Shown here in pieces: positions 27,477 through 35,624 of a stretch of 64,000 bases of DNA. Under the pieces are notes generated by a model that was not told the origin of the DNA, did not search any database, and saw nothing but the letters and a program-made list of their open reading frames with translations. A program made the position numbers and the translations under genes. Position 1 is the stretch's first letter; each line of letters starts with the position of its first letter. This DNA is from Marivirga tractuosa DSM 4126. GTDB taxonomy: Bacteria; Bacteroidota; Bacteroidia; Cytophagales; Cyclobacteriaceae. The stretch covers positions 4,447,575 through 4,511,574 of the forward strand of contig NC_014759.1 of the NCBI RefSeq assembly GCF_000183425.1, written 5' to 3'.

Positions 27477-28094
27477 ATGAATCAAGAAAAATATCTTCAA
27501 GACATACGAGAAATTAGAGAAATGATGGACCGCTCGGGTCGTTTCATTTCATTAAGTGGTATCTCAGGAGTAGTAGCTGGTATCATTGCCTTAGTATCTG
27601 CTTTTATTGCTTATCACTATATTTACTTAGATACCGACTACACTAGCTTTAAAGTTGTTTATTTATCAGCGGAAACTATAAGAGATATATTTCTTTTGGC
27701 TTTAGCTACACTAATACTGTCCATAGGTTCCGTCATCATTTTAACACACCGAACAAGTAAGAAGAAAGCACAGAAACTTTGGAATAAGCATGCCAAGTTA
27801 TTATTGATGAATTTGGCCATTCCGTTAGTATCTGGCGGATTGGTATGTCTTATATTGATTTTAAATGGGTATATGGGCGTAATTGCTCCTTTAACTTTGA
27901 TTTTTTATGGCTTAGCTTTGGTAAATGCCAGTAAATATACGCTGCATGATATTCAAAGTCTTGGAATAGCTCAGATCGTCTTAGGATTAATAGGCTTATA
28001 TTTTATCGGCTATGGCTTATTGCTATGGGCTGCGGGATTTGGGATTTTGCATATTATTTACGGAATTAGAATGCATTTGAAGTACGGATCGTGA
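27477..28094 (+). CDS. Multi-pass membrane protein, first gene of the CreD cassette
   Basis: About 205 residues from ATG 27477 (MNQEKYLQDIREIREMMDR); an in-frame TTG seven codons earlier sits inside the palindrome and is unlikely. The soluble N-terminal 25 or so residues are followed by about six hydrophobic segments (ISGVVAGIIALVSAFIAYHYI, IRDIFLLALATLILSIGSVI, LLLMNLAIPLVSGGLVCLIL, MGVIAPLTLIFYGLALVNA, LGIAQIVLGLIGLYFIGYG, LLWAAGFGILHIIYGI), each shorter than 22. I do not recognise the family. Its stop overlaps the GTG start of the winged-helix regulator gene (GTGA), so the two are translationally coupled. It may be the membrane partner or signal source for that regulator. Confidence 0.75.
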   Translation: MNQEKYLQDIREIREMMDRSGRFISLSGISGVVAGIIALVSAFIAYHYIYLDTDYTSFKVVYLSAETIRDIFLLALATLILSIGSVIILTHRTSKKKAQKLWNKHAKLLLMNLAIPLVSGGLVCLILILNGYMGVIAPLTLIFYGLALVNASKYTLHDIQSLGIAQIVLGLIGLYFIGYGLLLWAAGFGILHIIYGIRMHLKYGS

Positions 28095-28381
28095 AGAATA
28101 TACTGAACAATCTTGATAAAGCATTTGAAAACAAAGTGCGCTTGGGAATAATGTCTGTCTTGATGGTAAATGACAAGATTGATTTTATCTCTTTAAAGGA
28201 GTTATTAGGGGTTACGGATGGTAATTTGGCTAGCCACCTAAAAAATCTAGAAAAAAAGGAATATATCAGCTTTGAAAAGGACTTTGTAGATAGAAAACCA
28301 AACACAACTTATATGGCTACAGAATCGGGAAAACGAGCTTTTAAAGCTCATATTAATGCTATTGAAAGTCTATTAAAGTAA
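28091..28381 (+). CDS. Winged-helix transcriptional regulator (HTH_34/ArsR-like)
   Basis: This 96-residue protein starts at GTG (28091-28093), whose last two bases form the stop of the gene before it. No better start exists upstream, and the next ATG would remove the first helix. The fold reads: helix FENKVRLGIMSVLMVND, then IDFISLKELLGVTDGNLASHLKNLEKKEYISF (helix-turn-helix) and the wing FVDRKPNTTYMATESGKRAF. The pattern is typical of the small Bacteroidota regulators of the HTH_34 family, which are often next to creD. The perfect palindrome ACTTTG-N5-CAAAGT lies before both the first gene of this cassette and creD; it is the natural candidate target. Confidence 0.88.
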   Translation: MKNILNNLDKAFENKVRLGIMSVLMVNDKIDFISLKELLGVTDGNLASHLKNLEKKEYISFEKDFVDRKPNTTYMATESGKRAFKAHINAIESLLK

Positions 28382-28395
28382 AAAAATTTACATTT

Positions 28396-28414
28396 TAACT
28401 TTGAAATACAAAGT
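28396..28414 (+). promoter_or_regulatory. Second copy of the palindrome, before creD, overlapping a -7 box
   Basis: ACTTTG (28398-28403), AAATA, CAAAGT (28409-28414) is a perfect 6+6 repeat. The box TAACTTTG (28396-28403) matches TAnnTTTG, so the operator overlaps a promoter for creD. The ATG of creD follows at 28434. Confidence 0.65.
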
Positions 28415-28433
28415 ACTCTTAAATATAATTATC

Positions 28434-29795
28434 ATGGATAATGAAAACAATCTATTCGAAAAAGTAAGCACTTGGTTGAGGAATTCAGTCATGCTAAAAC
28501 TGTTAACCATCACAATTTTAATGTTGCTTTTGCTGATACCTTCAGCAATGATTAATGATGTGATTTCAGAAAGACAAAACCTACAACAAGAGGCAATAAC
28601 TGAAGTCAGCGGTAAGTGGGCAAATAGTCAGGAAATCAATGGGCCGATTTTAACCATACCGCTTTTATATGAGTATGAAAAGGAGGGGGAATTGATAGAA
28701 ACCATAGTTTATCAATACATTTTGCCACAAAAATTGAATATTGATGGAAAACTGAAGCCCCAAGTATTAAATAGGGGGATATACGATGTAGTGGTATATG
28801 ATTCTGATTTAATTGTGAATGGTACATTTAATATGGATTTTTCTTTCGATGAAAATCATTTAAAGGAAATTCAATATGATAAAGCTTTTCTCACTATTGG
28901 ATTCTCTGATTTAAGAGGGATTGGAAATAATATCAATTTTAAATGGGGAGAAGAAAGCCTAAAAGTAGAATCAGGTAGTAAAATAACTGATTTGATTAGT
29001 TCTGGCATTACCATTTATCCTCAGAATATTGCTGCTAAGAAGGATCAACAGATAGATTTTAATTTTACAGTGGCTTTGCAAGGAAGTCAGGATTTAATGT
29101 TTGTTCCAGTAGGAGGGACTACTCACGTGAATTTGAAATCGGAATGGTCTTCCCCCAGTTTTAAGGGAAGTTTTTTACCAAAGAACAGGGATATAAATGA
29201 AGCTGGTTTTATTGCAGACTGGAATGTATTGGAATTGAATAGAAACTATCCGCAAAGCTGGTCGGGAAGGAGCATGAAGGATAAGATGGATGCTTCTGCT
29301 TTTGGCGTTAATTTATTGAATGAAGTTGATGATTATAAGAAAGCTCAGCGCTCAGCCAAATATTCTGTGATGACCATTGCACTTACCTTTTTGGTTTTCT
29401 TTCTAGTAGAAGTAATCAATAAGAAACGGATTCACCCTTTTCAATATATATTGGTTGGACTTGCTTTAAGCTTATTCTATATTTTGTTGGTTTCCATTTC
29501 AGAGCATTCAAATTTTAATTTGGCTTATGCCATTTCCACTTTTGGTATAGTAGGGATGATTTCTTTGTACGCTCTTTATATAATCAAAGCCCGCAAGTTG
29601 GTTATCATACTAATTTTAACTTTGATTGGCATTTATGGATTTGTTTATGTTACCCTTCAATTAGCTGATTATTCTCTATTGATTGGAAGCATTGGATTAT
29701 CTGTAATTTTAGGATTGACCATGTATTTTACCAGAAAGATTGATTGGTATAATTTGCAAAGTGCGAAACAGGAAAAATTAGCTGACCATGAGTAA
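28434..29795 (+). CDS. creD: CreD-family inner membrane protein
   Basis: About 453 residues from ATG 28434; an earlier in-frame start would run through the palindrome and promoter. One N-terminal helix (LKLLTITILMLLLLIPSAMI) is followed by the CreD signature (ISERQNLQQEAITEVSGKW, then INGPILTIPLLYEYE) and a roughly 270-residue extracytoplasmic domain. Several C-terminal helices follow, including TIALTFLVFFLVEVIN with the RIHPFQYILVGLALSLFYIL motif. CreD proteins are linked to cell-envelope stress and beta-lactam or colicin tolerance in Proteobacteria; in Bacteroidota their role is undefined. It overlaps the DoxX-like gene by 8 bases and shares a palindromic operator with the cassette's first gene. 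Confidence 0.88.
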   Translation: MDNENNLFEKVSTWLRNSVMLKLLTITILMLLLLIPSAMINDVISERQNLQQEAITEVSGKWANSQEINGPILTIPLLYEYEKEGELIETIVYQYILPQKLNIDGKLKPQVLNRGIYDVVVYDSDLIVNGTFNMDFSFDENHLKEIQYDKAFLTIGFSDLRGIGNNINFKWGEESLKVESGSKITDLISSGITIYPQNIAAKKDQQIDFNFTVALQGSQDLMFVPVGGTTHVNLKSEWSSPSFKGSFLPKNRDINEAGFIADWNVLELNRNYPQSWSGRSMKDKMDASAFGVNLLNEVDDYKKAQRSAKYSVMTIALTFLVFFLVEVINKKRIHPFQYILVGLALSLFYILLVSISEHSNFNLAYAISTFGIVGMISLYALYIIKARKLVIILILTLIGIYGFVYVTLQLADYSLLIGSIGLSVILGLTMYFTRKIDWYNLQSAKQEKLADHE

Positions 29796-30501
29796 TTTAT
29801 CCAAATTTTACCAATACTATCTGAAAGCTAAGAGCAATAGATGGTATTGGCTGTTTTCAGTCTTCTGCAGAGTTTCTTTAGCATATGCCTTTATTGTAGC
29901 TGGAGGTGTTAAAATTGCGGGAGAACGTTTTGCAAGTGGGTTGTCTGTTTTGCATCCGATGGGAGCTTATCTGGAAGCGTTACATCACACGGGATATTAT
30001 TATACTTTTATAGGATACGCTCAAATCATAGCAGCTGTTCTACTATTGATTCCAAGAACAGTGGTTTTAGGAGCTATGATCTATTTTCCCATCATCCTAA
30101 ATATATGTATTCTTTCTATAGCAGTGAGATTTGAAGGTTCTTTTGTGACATCCCCCTTGATGGTGCTAGCAAATCTTTTTCTTTTGGTATGGCACTACGA
30201 TAAAGTGAGATTTATTCTCCCCTTTAAAAATCATCCTGAAGTACCGATAGTGAAAAAGCCGAAGAAGTATAGTAATAGATTTCCATTTGTTTTCGTCTTA
30301 GGAGTTTTAGCAACAGTATTGCTGACCTTAACAGTTTTCCTTTATGGTTTTAAGGCAATGCCTCGGAATTCAATTTTAGATTGTCAATCACAATTTGTCA
30401 ATACTGAATATGAAACGAAAGGGTTTACTTTTTGTGAGTGTATTCATATGGAAGGGAGAAGTTTGGATGAATGCTTAGAGGAATTTGAAAATGAAAGATG
30501 A
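29788..30501 (+). CDS. DoxX/MauE-like membrane protein
   Basis: This 237-residue protein has four main hydrophobic segments (VSLAYAFIVAGGVKIAGERF, TFIGYAQIIAAVLLLIPRT, VVLGAMIYFPIILNICILSI, PLMVLANLFLLVWHY), matching the four-helix DoxX core. A fifth helix (FPFVFVLGVLATVLLTLTVF) follows, and then a C-terminal domain with Cys pairs (ILDCQSQ, FTFCECIHM, LDECLE). DoxX-like proteins act in membrane redox or detoxification roles; substrate unknown. It begins 8 bases before the creD stop, so it is translationally coupled and completes the four-gene cassette. Confidence 0.75.
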   Translation: MSNLSKFYQYYLKAKSNRWYWLFSVFCRVSLAYAFIVAGGVKIAGERFASGLSVLHPMGAYLEALHHTGYYYTFIGYAQIIAAVLLLIPRTVVLGAMIYFPIILNICILSIAVRFEGSFVTSPLMVLANLFLLVWHYDKVRFILPFKNHPEVPIVKKPKKYSNRFPFVFVLGVLATVLLTLTVFLYGFKAMPRNSILDCQSQFVNTEYETKGFTFCECIHMEGRSLDECLEEFENER

Positions 30502-30645
30502 TGAGTGGATATCCAGCACATGCTACCTTATGAAAAAGTAGGAAATACTACCACCTCTGATGATTACTAGCTATGAAGTGCTGGGATATATTTTAAATTC
30601 AGGAGGAACACTGTGCCAAAGGCACAAGAAGCAGGCGACAGAAAA

Positions 30646-30676
30646 AAAGGTCTTGGCTACGGAGCCAAGACCTTTC
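30646..30676 (-). terminator. Strong hairpin terminator after menB
   Basis: AAAGGTCTTGGCT (30646-30658) pairs perfectly with AGCCAAGACCTTT (30663-30675) over a 4-base loop. On the minus strand it is followed by a T run, which suits menB. It lies 39 bases past the menB stop. Confidence 0.9.
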
Positions 30677-30714
30677 ATATCATAAGTCTAGATTCTAAAA
30701 TCAAGTATTTTTTC

Positions 30715-31560
30715 TCAATTACTCACCCTCTTAAATTGCTCAAAATCAGGTTTTCTTTTTTCTAGAAAAGCATTTCTACCTTCTTTCGCTTCTTCTGTCA
30801 TGTAGGCTAGTCTTGTGGCTTCTCCTGCAAATACCTGCTGTCCCACCATGCCGTCATCTGTGGCATTGAAAGCAAATTTCAGCATTCGGATAGATAAAGG
30901 AGATTTTCCTAATACTTCCTGCGCCCAGTCAAAAGCGGTATCTTCTAATTCTGAATGAGGTACTACCGCATTGACCATTCCCATATCAAAGGCTTCCTGT
31001 GCGGAATAATTTCTTCCTAAAAAGAAGATTTCACGAGCTCTTTTTTGTCCCACCATTTTAGCTAAATAAGCTGATCCATAGCCACCGTCAAAGCTGGTGA
31101 CATCGGCATCTGTTTGTTTGAAAATGGCATGCTCTTTACTGGCTAAAGTCATATCGCAAACTACATGCAAACTATGACCGCCACCTACAGCCCAACCTGG
31201 AACTACTGCGATAACTACTTTAGGCATGAAGCGGATTAATCTCTGTACTTCCAAAATATTTAGACGCGCAACGCCATCATCTCCAACGTAACCTTGTTCT
31301 CCTCTTGCTTTTTGATCTCCGCCACTACAAAAGGCATATTTTCCATCTTTAGGGGAGGGTCCTTCAGCAGAAAGTAATACAACGCCAATGTCATCATCTT
31401 CTCTCGCATGGAGAAGTGCATCGAAAAGCTCAGCAGTTGTTTTGGGTCTAAAGGCATTACGCACTTCTGGTCGGTTAAATGCAATTCGTGCCACGTGATT
31501 AGCCTTCTTATATGTAATATCGGTATATTCTTTTACCGTAGTCCAGTTAATTTTGCTCAT
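30715..31560 (-). CDS. menB: 1,4-dihydroxy-2-naphthoyl-CoA synthase
   Basis: This 281-residue crotonase-family enzyme closes the naphthoquinone ring, turning o-succinylbenzoyl-CoA into DHNA-CoA for menaquinone. Family marks are ITYKKANHVARIAFNRPEVR, RNAFRPKT, FCSGGDQKARG, WAVGGGHSLHVVCDMTLAS (oxyanion loop) and TDADVTSFDGGYGS, with the Asp and Tyr region typical of MenB rather than general enoyl-CoA hydratases. Its length fits. The start overlaps the end of menD by 4 bases (ATGA), so the two are coupled. Menaquinone is the expected electron acceptor of GlpD in this organism. Confidence 0.93.
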   Translation of the reverse strand: MSKINWTTVKEYTDITYKKANHVARIAFNRPEVRNAFRPKTTAELFDALLHAREDDDIGVVLLSAEGPSPKDGKYAFCSGGDQKARGEQGYVGDDGVARLNILEVQRLIRFMPKVVIAVVPGWAVGGGHSLHVVCDMTLASKEHAIFKQTDADVTSFDGGYGSAYLAKMVGQKRAREIFFLGRNYSAQEAFDMGMVNAVVPHSELEDTAFDWAQEVLGKSPLSIRMLKFAFNATDDGMVGQQVFAGEATRLAYMTEEAKEGRNAFLEKRKPDFEQFKRVSN

Positions 31561-33239
31561 GATATCAATTGTTTTTTAAAGTCTTCGAATATTTTTTGGT
31601 TGGTTGTGCTATCTGTTTTTACTTCAATTATGGCCGAATGAGGATACTGCATAAACTTGTCTTTTATCGTATTAAAGCTTTCTGAATTATGCGCTGAAAA
31701 ATGGGCTATCCCAAATTCCTGACATAAGCTTTTAGCTTCTAGCCGTTGTTCTGTTTCAAAAAATTCTTCTAGCTCTACTTGTTCTTTTGGTCCCTTGATC
31801 ATTCTGAAAATGGAACCCCCTTGATTATTAAGCAAAATGATTTTCAAATTGGGATATGGATATTTATGCCAAAAAGCATTGCGGTCGTAAAAGAAAGCTA
31901 CATCTCCTGTGATGAGCAAATGATTTTGGTCTGGATGTGCCAGTGCATGACCTACGGCCGTGCTAGTTGAGCCATCAATTCCACTGGTTCCTCTGTTTGC
32001 CCAAACTTGAATATCTTTATTCTTTATTCCAATGAAATTTGCATAGCGCACACTCAAGCTATTAGCTAAATGCAAGTGACTATTTTCTGGTAGATTTTGA
32101 ATCAAGTCATGTAAAGCGGAAAACTCACTGAAGGATTGCGTGTTTAAAAATTCTTCTGTTTTGTTTTGTGTGTTAGCATTTTTATCAAGCCATAATTCTA
32201 AAAATGAAGTAGAGGATTTTTTGTTTAAATGTTGTAAGAATAAAGTTGGTTCAGCTTCACTTTGCTTAGTCAATGACTGAAAAGGATCTGATACAAAGGC
32301 ATGATGATTTCGCACATGCCATTGTGCTTTCATATTCTTACGGAGAAATAATTTCAGGTTTTTAGAGATAATGCTTTTGCCAAAACTGATGATTAAATCT
32401 GGAGTTTCTTCAGCTTTAGAATCTTTTAGCATGGACATGCAAATACTGTCAGGCAAATTTATGCTATTTTTCAGAGAATGACCATTTGAAATAATGTCTG
32501 CAAAAATGGGTATATTCAGTTGCTGGGAAGTTTGATTTAGTACTTCTAAAAAGTCTTCAGTATAATCGTCTTGCCCCAAAACAAAAGCGATTTTTTCCTT
32601 CTCTTTTAATTCTGCTTGAAGTTGACTGATTTGATTTTCATTCAGTCTTTTTTCTCCAGCAATGCTTTTTATGATCTTGACATTCTGATCATAATTCCAG
32701 TTTTCATTCTTTTCAGGATAAAATGGCTCACGAAATGGGATATTGACATGGACTGGTCCTTTGATTCCTTGGGAGCTCTCTAAGACAGCTTCATTGATGA
32801 TTCTATAGGCTTGCCATTTCGCATCAGTATGTGATAAATCAACTGCAACATTGAAGCTTTTCTTAACATGCTTGCCATAAATATTATCCTGCCGAATGGT
32901 TTGTCCATCCCATTGATCAATCCATTCGGGCGGCCGATCAGCTGTGATGACTACCAAAGGAATTTCCTGAAAATAGGCTTCAGCTATAGCAGGCGCATAA
33001 TTGAGAGCTGCAGAACCTGAAGTGCAAATTAAAGCAACAGACTTAGCATTAGCTTGTGCCATTCCCATTCCAATAAAGGCAGCAGAGCGTTCATCGCTAA
33101 TGGAATAACATTGCATTTTGGGATGCCGGACAAAAGCTAAAGTCAGAGGAGCATTTCTACTACCAGGAGAAATAATAACTCTTTCAATTCCCTGCTGATA
33201 GCAAATCTCTGCTATATTGTTAATAATATCTTGTTGCAT
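31557..33239 (-). CDS. menD: SEPHCHC synthase (2-succinyl-5-enolpyruvyl-6-hydroxy-3-cyclohexene-1-carboxylate synthase)
   Basis: About 560 residues from ATG 33237-33239 (MQQDIINNIAEICYQQGIER). A longer frame would run back into the preceding gene and adds a Lys/Arg-rich stretch not seen in the family. This ThDP enzyme joins isochorismate and 2-oxoglutarate in menaquinone synthesis. Visible marks are VIISPGSRNAPLT, the conserved glutamate-bearing SDERSAAFIGMGMAQ, LICTSGSAALNYAPAIAEA, ITADRPPEWIDQWDGQTI, and, in the ThDP-binding half, NRGTSGIDGSTSTAVGHA, ITGDVAFFYDRNAF and LLNNQGGSIFRMI. It starts 14 bases after the DUF3108 gene and overlaps menB. Confidence 0.92.
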   Translation of the reverse strand: MQQDIINNIAEICYQQGIERVIISPGSRNAPLTLAFVRHPKMQCYSISDERSAAFIGMGMAQANAKSVALICTSGSAALNYAPAIAEAYFQEIPLVVITADRPPEWIDQWDGQTIRQDNIYGKHVKKSFNVAVDLSHTDAKWQAYRIINEAVLESSQGIKGPVHVNIPFREPFYPEKNENWNYDQNVKIIKSIAGEKRLNENQISQLQAELKEKEKIAFVLGQDDYTEDFLEVLNQTSQQLNIPIFADIISNGHSLKNSINLPDSICMSMLKDSKAEETPDLIISFGKSIISKNLKLFLRKNMKAQWHVRNHHAFVSDPFQSLTKQSEAEPTLFLQHLNKKSSTSFLELWLDKNANTQNKTEEFLNTQSFSEFSALHDLIQNLPENSHLHLANSLSVRYANFIGIKNKDIQVWANRGTSGIDGSTSTAVGHALAHPDQNHLLITGDVAFFYDRNAFWHKYPYPNLKIILLNNQGGSIFRMIKGPKEQVELEEFFETEQRLEAKSLCQEFGIAHFSAHNSESFNTIKDKFMQYPHSAIIEVKTDSTTNQKIFEDFKKQLIS

Positions 33240-33253
33240 AATTAGCCTGCAAT

Positions 33254-34066
33254 TTAGGGATTGAGCGGAGTAATTGCACCATATTTTAAGCCTTTTGTGC
33301 TTTTTAGAAATGCTTTTACCCAACCAACCTGAATTTTAGCCTGTACTTTTAATGGGATTTTATTTTTATCATCAGTTACCCAGACGGTCATGTCTTCTCC
33401 GCCATCGAAAATGGTGCCTTCTACTAATAAGGCACTGAATTTGATCGTATTGTAAACTTTTTCATCAGGCATTTCCAGTTTTTCTTTTCCTAAGTAGCGA
33501 ACATATAAATTGTGAACTTTACCATCTACAATCAAATTGAATGGAATTTTTTCTTCTGAACTATAACTTTTGAAATCTAGATTTCTAGCGTAATAAATTG
33601 CTGACAGCACATCCCAGATACAATCATTAAATGGTACGTTTTTCTTTATCTTTTCCTCATCATCAGAATTATATACCTCGGCTTTTATAGTTTCCTTTTC
33701 TTTATCAAACCAATATTTATTATTGACTTTATAACTTCCTTCGCTAGTATTTCTATGAAAATAAAGCGGTTTGAGTTGCTCTTGTGTACCGATTGCATCG
33801 AAGGTATCTCTTACTTTGTAAACCCAGTCCCATTTTGGCATGGAGCGACCGTAGCCTTTGAACCAATGCGCATCATAACCTTCCCACTTGGCATCTTCTA
33901 CAGCAAACATCACCTCACCGGCATCCACCCAGATTACCCCCCAATTGTATTTAACGTCATACCATATTTCTTCACCTGCTTGGTAGGCGGTTGATTGTTC
34001 AAGGCATTGTGCCCATGTATTGAATGAAAAGATAATACTTAAAATAAGAAATAGGAATGACTTCAT
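33254..34066 (-). CDS. DUF3108 domain exported protein
   Basis: This 270-residue protein has a signal peptide (MKSFLFLILSIIFSFNTWAQ). Its repeated beta-strand pattern (AGEEIWYDVKYNWGVIWVDAGE, KPLYFHRNTSEGSYKVNNKY, DDEEKIKKNVPFNDCIWDVLSAIYYARN, MPDEKVYNTIKFSALLVEGTIFDGGEDMTVWVTDDKN) fits the DUF3108 family of periplasmic proteins; each is read in pieces. No catalytic motif is recognised. It lies 14 bases before menD and presumably shares its transcript, though no link to menaquinone is known to me. Confidence 0.75.
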   Translation of the reverse strand: MKSFLFLILSIIFSFNTWAQCLEQSTAYQAGEEIWYDVKYNWGVIWVDAGEVMFAVEDAKWEGYDAHWFKGYGRSMPKWDWVYKVRDTFDAIGTQEQLKPLYFHRNTSEGSYKVNNKYWFDKEKETIKAEVYNSDDEEKIKKNVPFNDCIWDVLSAIYYARNLDFKSYSSEEKIPFNLIVDGKVHNLYVRYLGKEKLEMPDEKVYNTIKFSALLVEGTIFDGGEDMTVWVTDDKNKIPLKVQAKIQVGWVKAFLKSTKGLKYGAITPLNP

Positions 34067-34154
34067 ATCAGCAATAAACGCTTTGTGATTATTTTGTTAG
34101 AAGAATAGAAGAATATTTTTATATGGAGTGTTTGCAATTCGAGACGACAATAGA

Positions 34155-34445
34155 TTATTCTTTTATTTTTCCACTATATAAGTCTATAATTGGAAAGATT
34201 AGGTCGTAATCGTTCCAGTTTAAATTGCCATCCGTTAATGAAAAATCTGAGAATTTATTTTCATCTAAATATTTCTTAATAGAGGGATGGTTTGACTTTG
34301 ATAAAAAGGGTTTGAAATCAACAACCTTTTCAGTTCCATCATTAAATTTTATTCGGATTGCATAATCTGCTAAATATTTTGCTGAATGAATTTTTAATTC
34401 TTTTAGCTCAGATTTTGAATCATTATAATCAACAATTATTTTCAT
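34155..34445 (-). CDS. DUF2442 domain protein, possible antitoxin-like partner
   Basis: This 96-residue protein shows the DUF2442 pattern of a small beta-rich domain: YADYAIRI-type strands and FNDGTEKVVDFKPFL, followed by a region of about 40 residues with FSLTDGNLNWNDYDLIFP. In many genomes DUF2442 is encoded next to DUF4160, as here, where the two overlap by 4 bases (34442-34445). Such tight small-protein pairs often behave as toxin-antitoxin modules; whether this one does is inference. I see no DNA-binding helix-turn-helix. Confidence 0.7.
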   Translation of the reverse strand: MKIIVDYNDSKSELKELKIHSAKYLADYAIRIKFNDGTEKVVDFKPFLSKSNHPSIKKYLDENKFSDFSLTDGNLNWNDYDLIFPIIDLYSGKIKE

Positions 34446-34747
34446 TTTAATTTCTTTGTAATTTTTTCAAATTCAACGTCCTTGTGATAAACAAAATAAT
34501 TGACCCACTTCTCAACTATTTTCTCCGCATATTTTTCAAGAAAAATCTCGAAGTTTTTAAGTTCTTTTCCTTTTAATGGACTCGCACCTGAAATATTTTT
34601 AATCTTTATTTCAGTAATCTCACCATTTCTAATACCGAATTCCGCTTTGCTTTGAAACTCTCCTTTTTTGGCGTGAACATGAATTGGTTCATGTTCATTA
34701 GAGTAAAAGAAAATCACAATACCCAAATATTCGAATATCTTTGGCAT
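34442..34747 (-). CDS. DUF4160 domain protein, possible toxin-like partner
   Basis: This 101-residue protein has the DUF4160 hallmark of an N-terminal strand followed by a conserved His-rich turn: IFEYLGIVIFFYSNEHEPIH then VHAKKGEFQSKAEF, where EHEPIHVHA is the recognisable core. A helical C-terminal half (GKELKNFEIFLEKYAEKIVE) follows. The His cluster could suggest a nuclease-like active site, but no function is established to my knowledge. The gene precedes and overlaps the DUF2442 gene, so both are made together. Confidence 0.72.
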   Translation of the reverse strand: MPKIFEYLGIVIFFYSNEHEPIHVHAKKGEFQSKAEFGIRNGEITEIKIKNISGASPLKGKELKNFEIFLEKYAEKIVEKWVNYFVYHKDVEFEKITKKLK

Positions 34748-34823
34748 TTCTTAGTATTTAACGATTAATCAATACAAAGTTATTAAAATTGTACAATATC
34801 ATTTTAGAAAGTCAATGTAGGAC

Positions 34824-35522
34824 TTATTTTGCTTCGTGTATATTGCCCGGAATTTCATATCCAATTTTCCTACTAATCATTTGTTGGATGGGCTGTTCTT
34901 GTTTCCTTAACTTCAATGAATTCCCTAGTAATTCAATTTTTCCCTGTGCCATAAAGCTATCGTAAGGAGTTAATCGCAGGAATTTAATCTTATGCTGACG
35001 ACAATACAAATCTAAGCAGAAATTGGCAATGGCATGAAGTTTCCAACCTGGACTACCGTTGCCACCGAAATAGCCTTGTTCATCGGCTTTGCCTACTAAG
35101 TTCTCAGCTAACGGATTAGTCCATATTTCATTGGTTAAACCGCCTTTAAAAGCTTCCTTTTCTTTAGATCGACAATAAGTTCTCCATTTTTGTAAATCAA
35201 AGAAGGGGATATCTTGATAAAATTTGTTTCTTAATGTTTTGAGCCTATAGCGGTTGAAATGATATTCTGGCTCAAAGAACAAATGATATTCTGTAGGTTG
35301 AAGATGAAGTAAGTCAAATGAAAAACCTAAATCCGTTTCAAGGAAATCATCCCATTTCAATTCCATTTCCTCTGCTAGTTCATCGAAATGTGAAGTTTTT
35401 TGATGGTAGAGCTTTTTGAAGTCAATGTCTACTTTCAAAAAATCAGTTCTGAGGTCTATCTTTTCAAGATATTGCTGAAGTGGATTGATTAGCTTATTTT
35501 GGATAACTGATATTGTTGCCAT
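34824..35522 (-). CDS. Hypothetical protein, conserved-looking, no recognised domain
   Basis: This 232-residue soluble protein has no signal peptide. The N-terminal part is helical and charged (NKLINPLQQYLEKIDL). The middle is aromatic-rich (FEPEYHFNRYRLKTLRNKFY), and the rest includes GKADEQGYFGGNGSPGWKLH and CRQHKIKFLRLTPYDSF. It has the normal codon pattern of the region and a clear start (MATISVIQNKL). It follows the PepSY membrane gene region on the same strand with a gap of about 100 bases and is followed by the DUF4160/DUF2442 pair. I cannot name a family or function. Confidence 0.6.
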   Translation of the reverse strand: MATISVIQNKLINPLQQYLEKIDLRTDFLKVDIDFKKLYHQKTSHFDELAEEMELKWDDFLETDLGFSFDLLHLQPTEYHLFFEPEYHFNRYRLKTLRNKFYQDIPFFDLQKWRTYCRSKEKEAFKGGLTNEIWTNPLAENLVGKADEQGYFGGNGSPGWKLHAIANFCLDLYCRQHKIKFLRLTPYDSFMAQGKIELLGNSLKLRKQEQPIQQMISRKIGYEIPGNIHEAK

Positions 35523-35624
35523 GTGGCAAAAATATAAAAAGCAATGAAGGGGGCAGGCATAAAGGATTATTTTTATGCCCGGCCACCTTTAGGACTAGTA
35601 AAAAAGTTCTACCTAATTTTCCTA

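Noticed and set aside
30611..30626. Small hairpin TGTGCC-AAA-GGCACA after the DoxX-like gene as a plus-strand terminator
   Set aside because: Only six base pairs and no T run after it; the strong hairpin at 30646-30676 clearly belongs to menB on the other strand.
35560..35600. Possible terminator after the PepSY gene (GGCATAAA ... TTTATGCC)
   Set aside because: Stem of eight pairs without a clear T run on the minus strand; not listed as a terminator.
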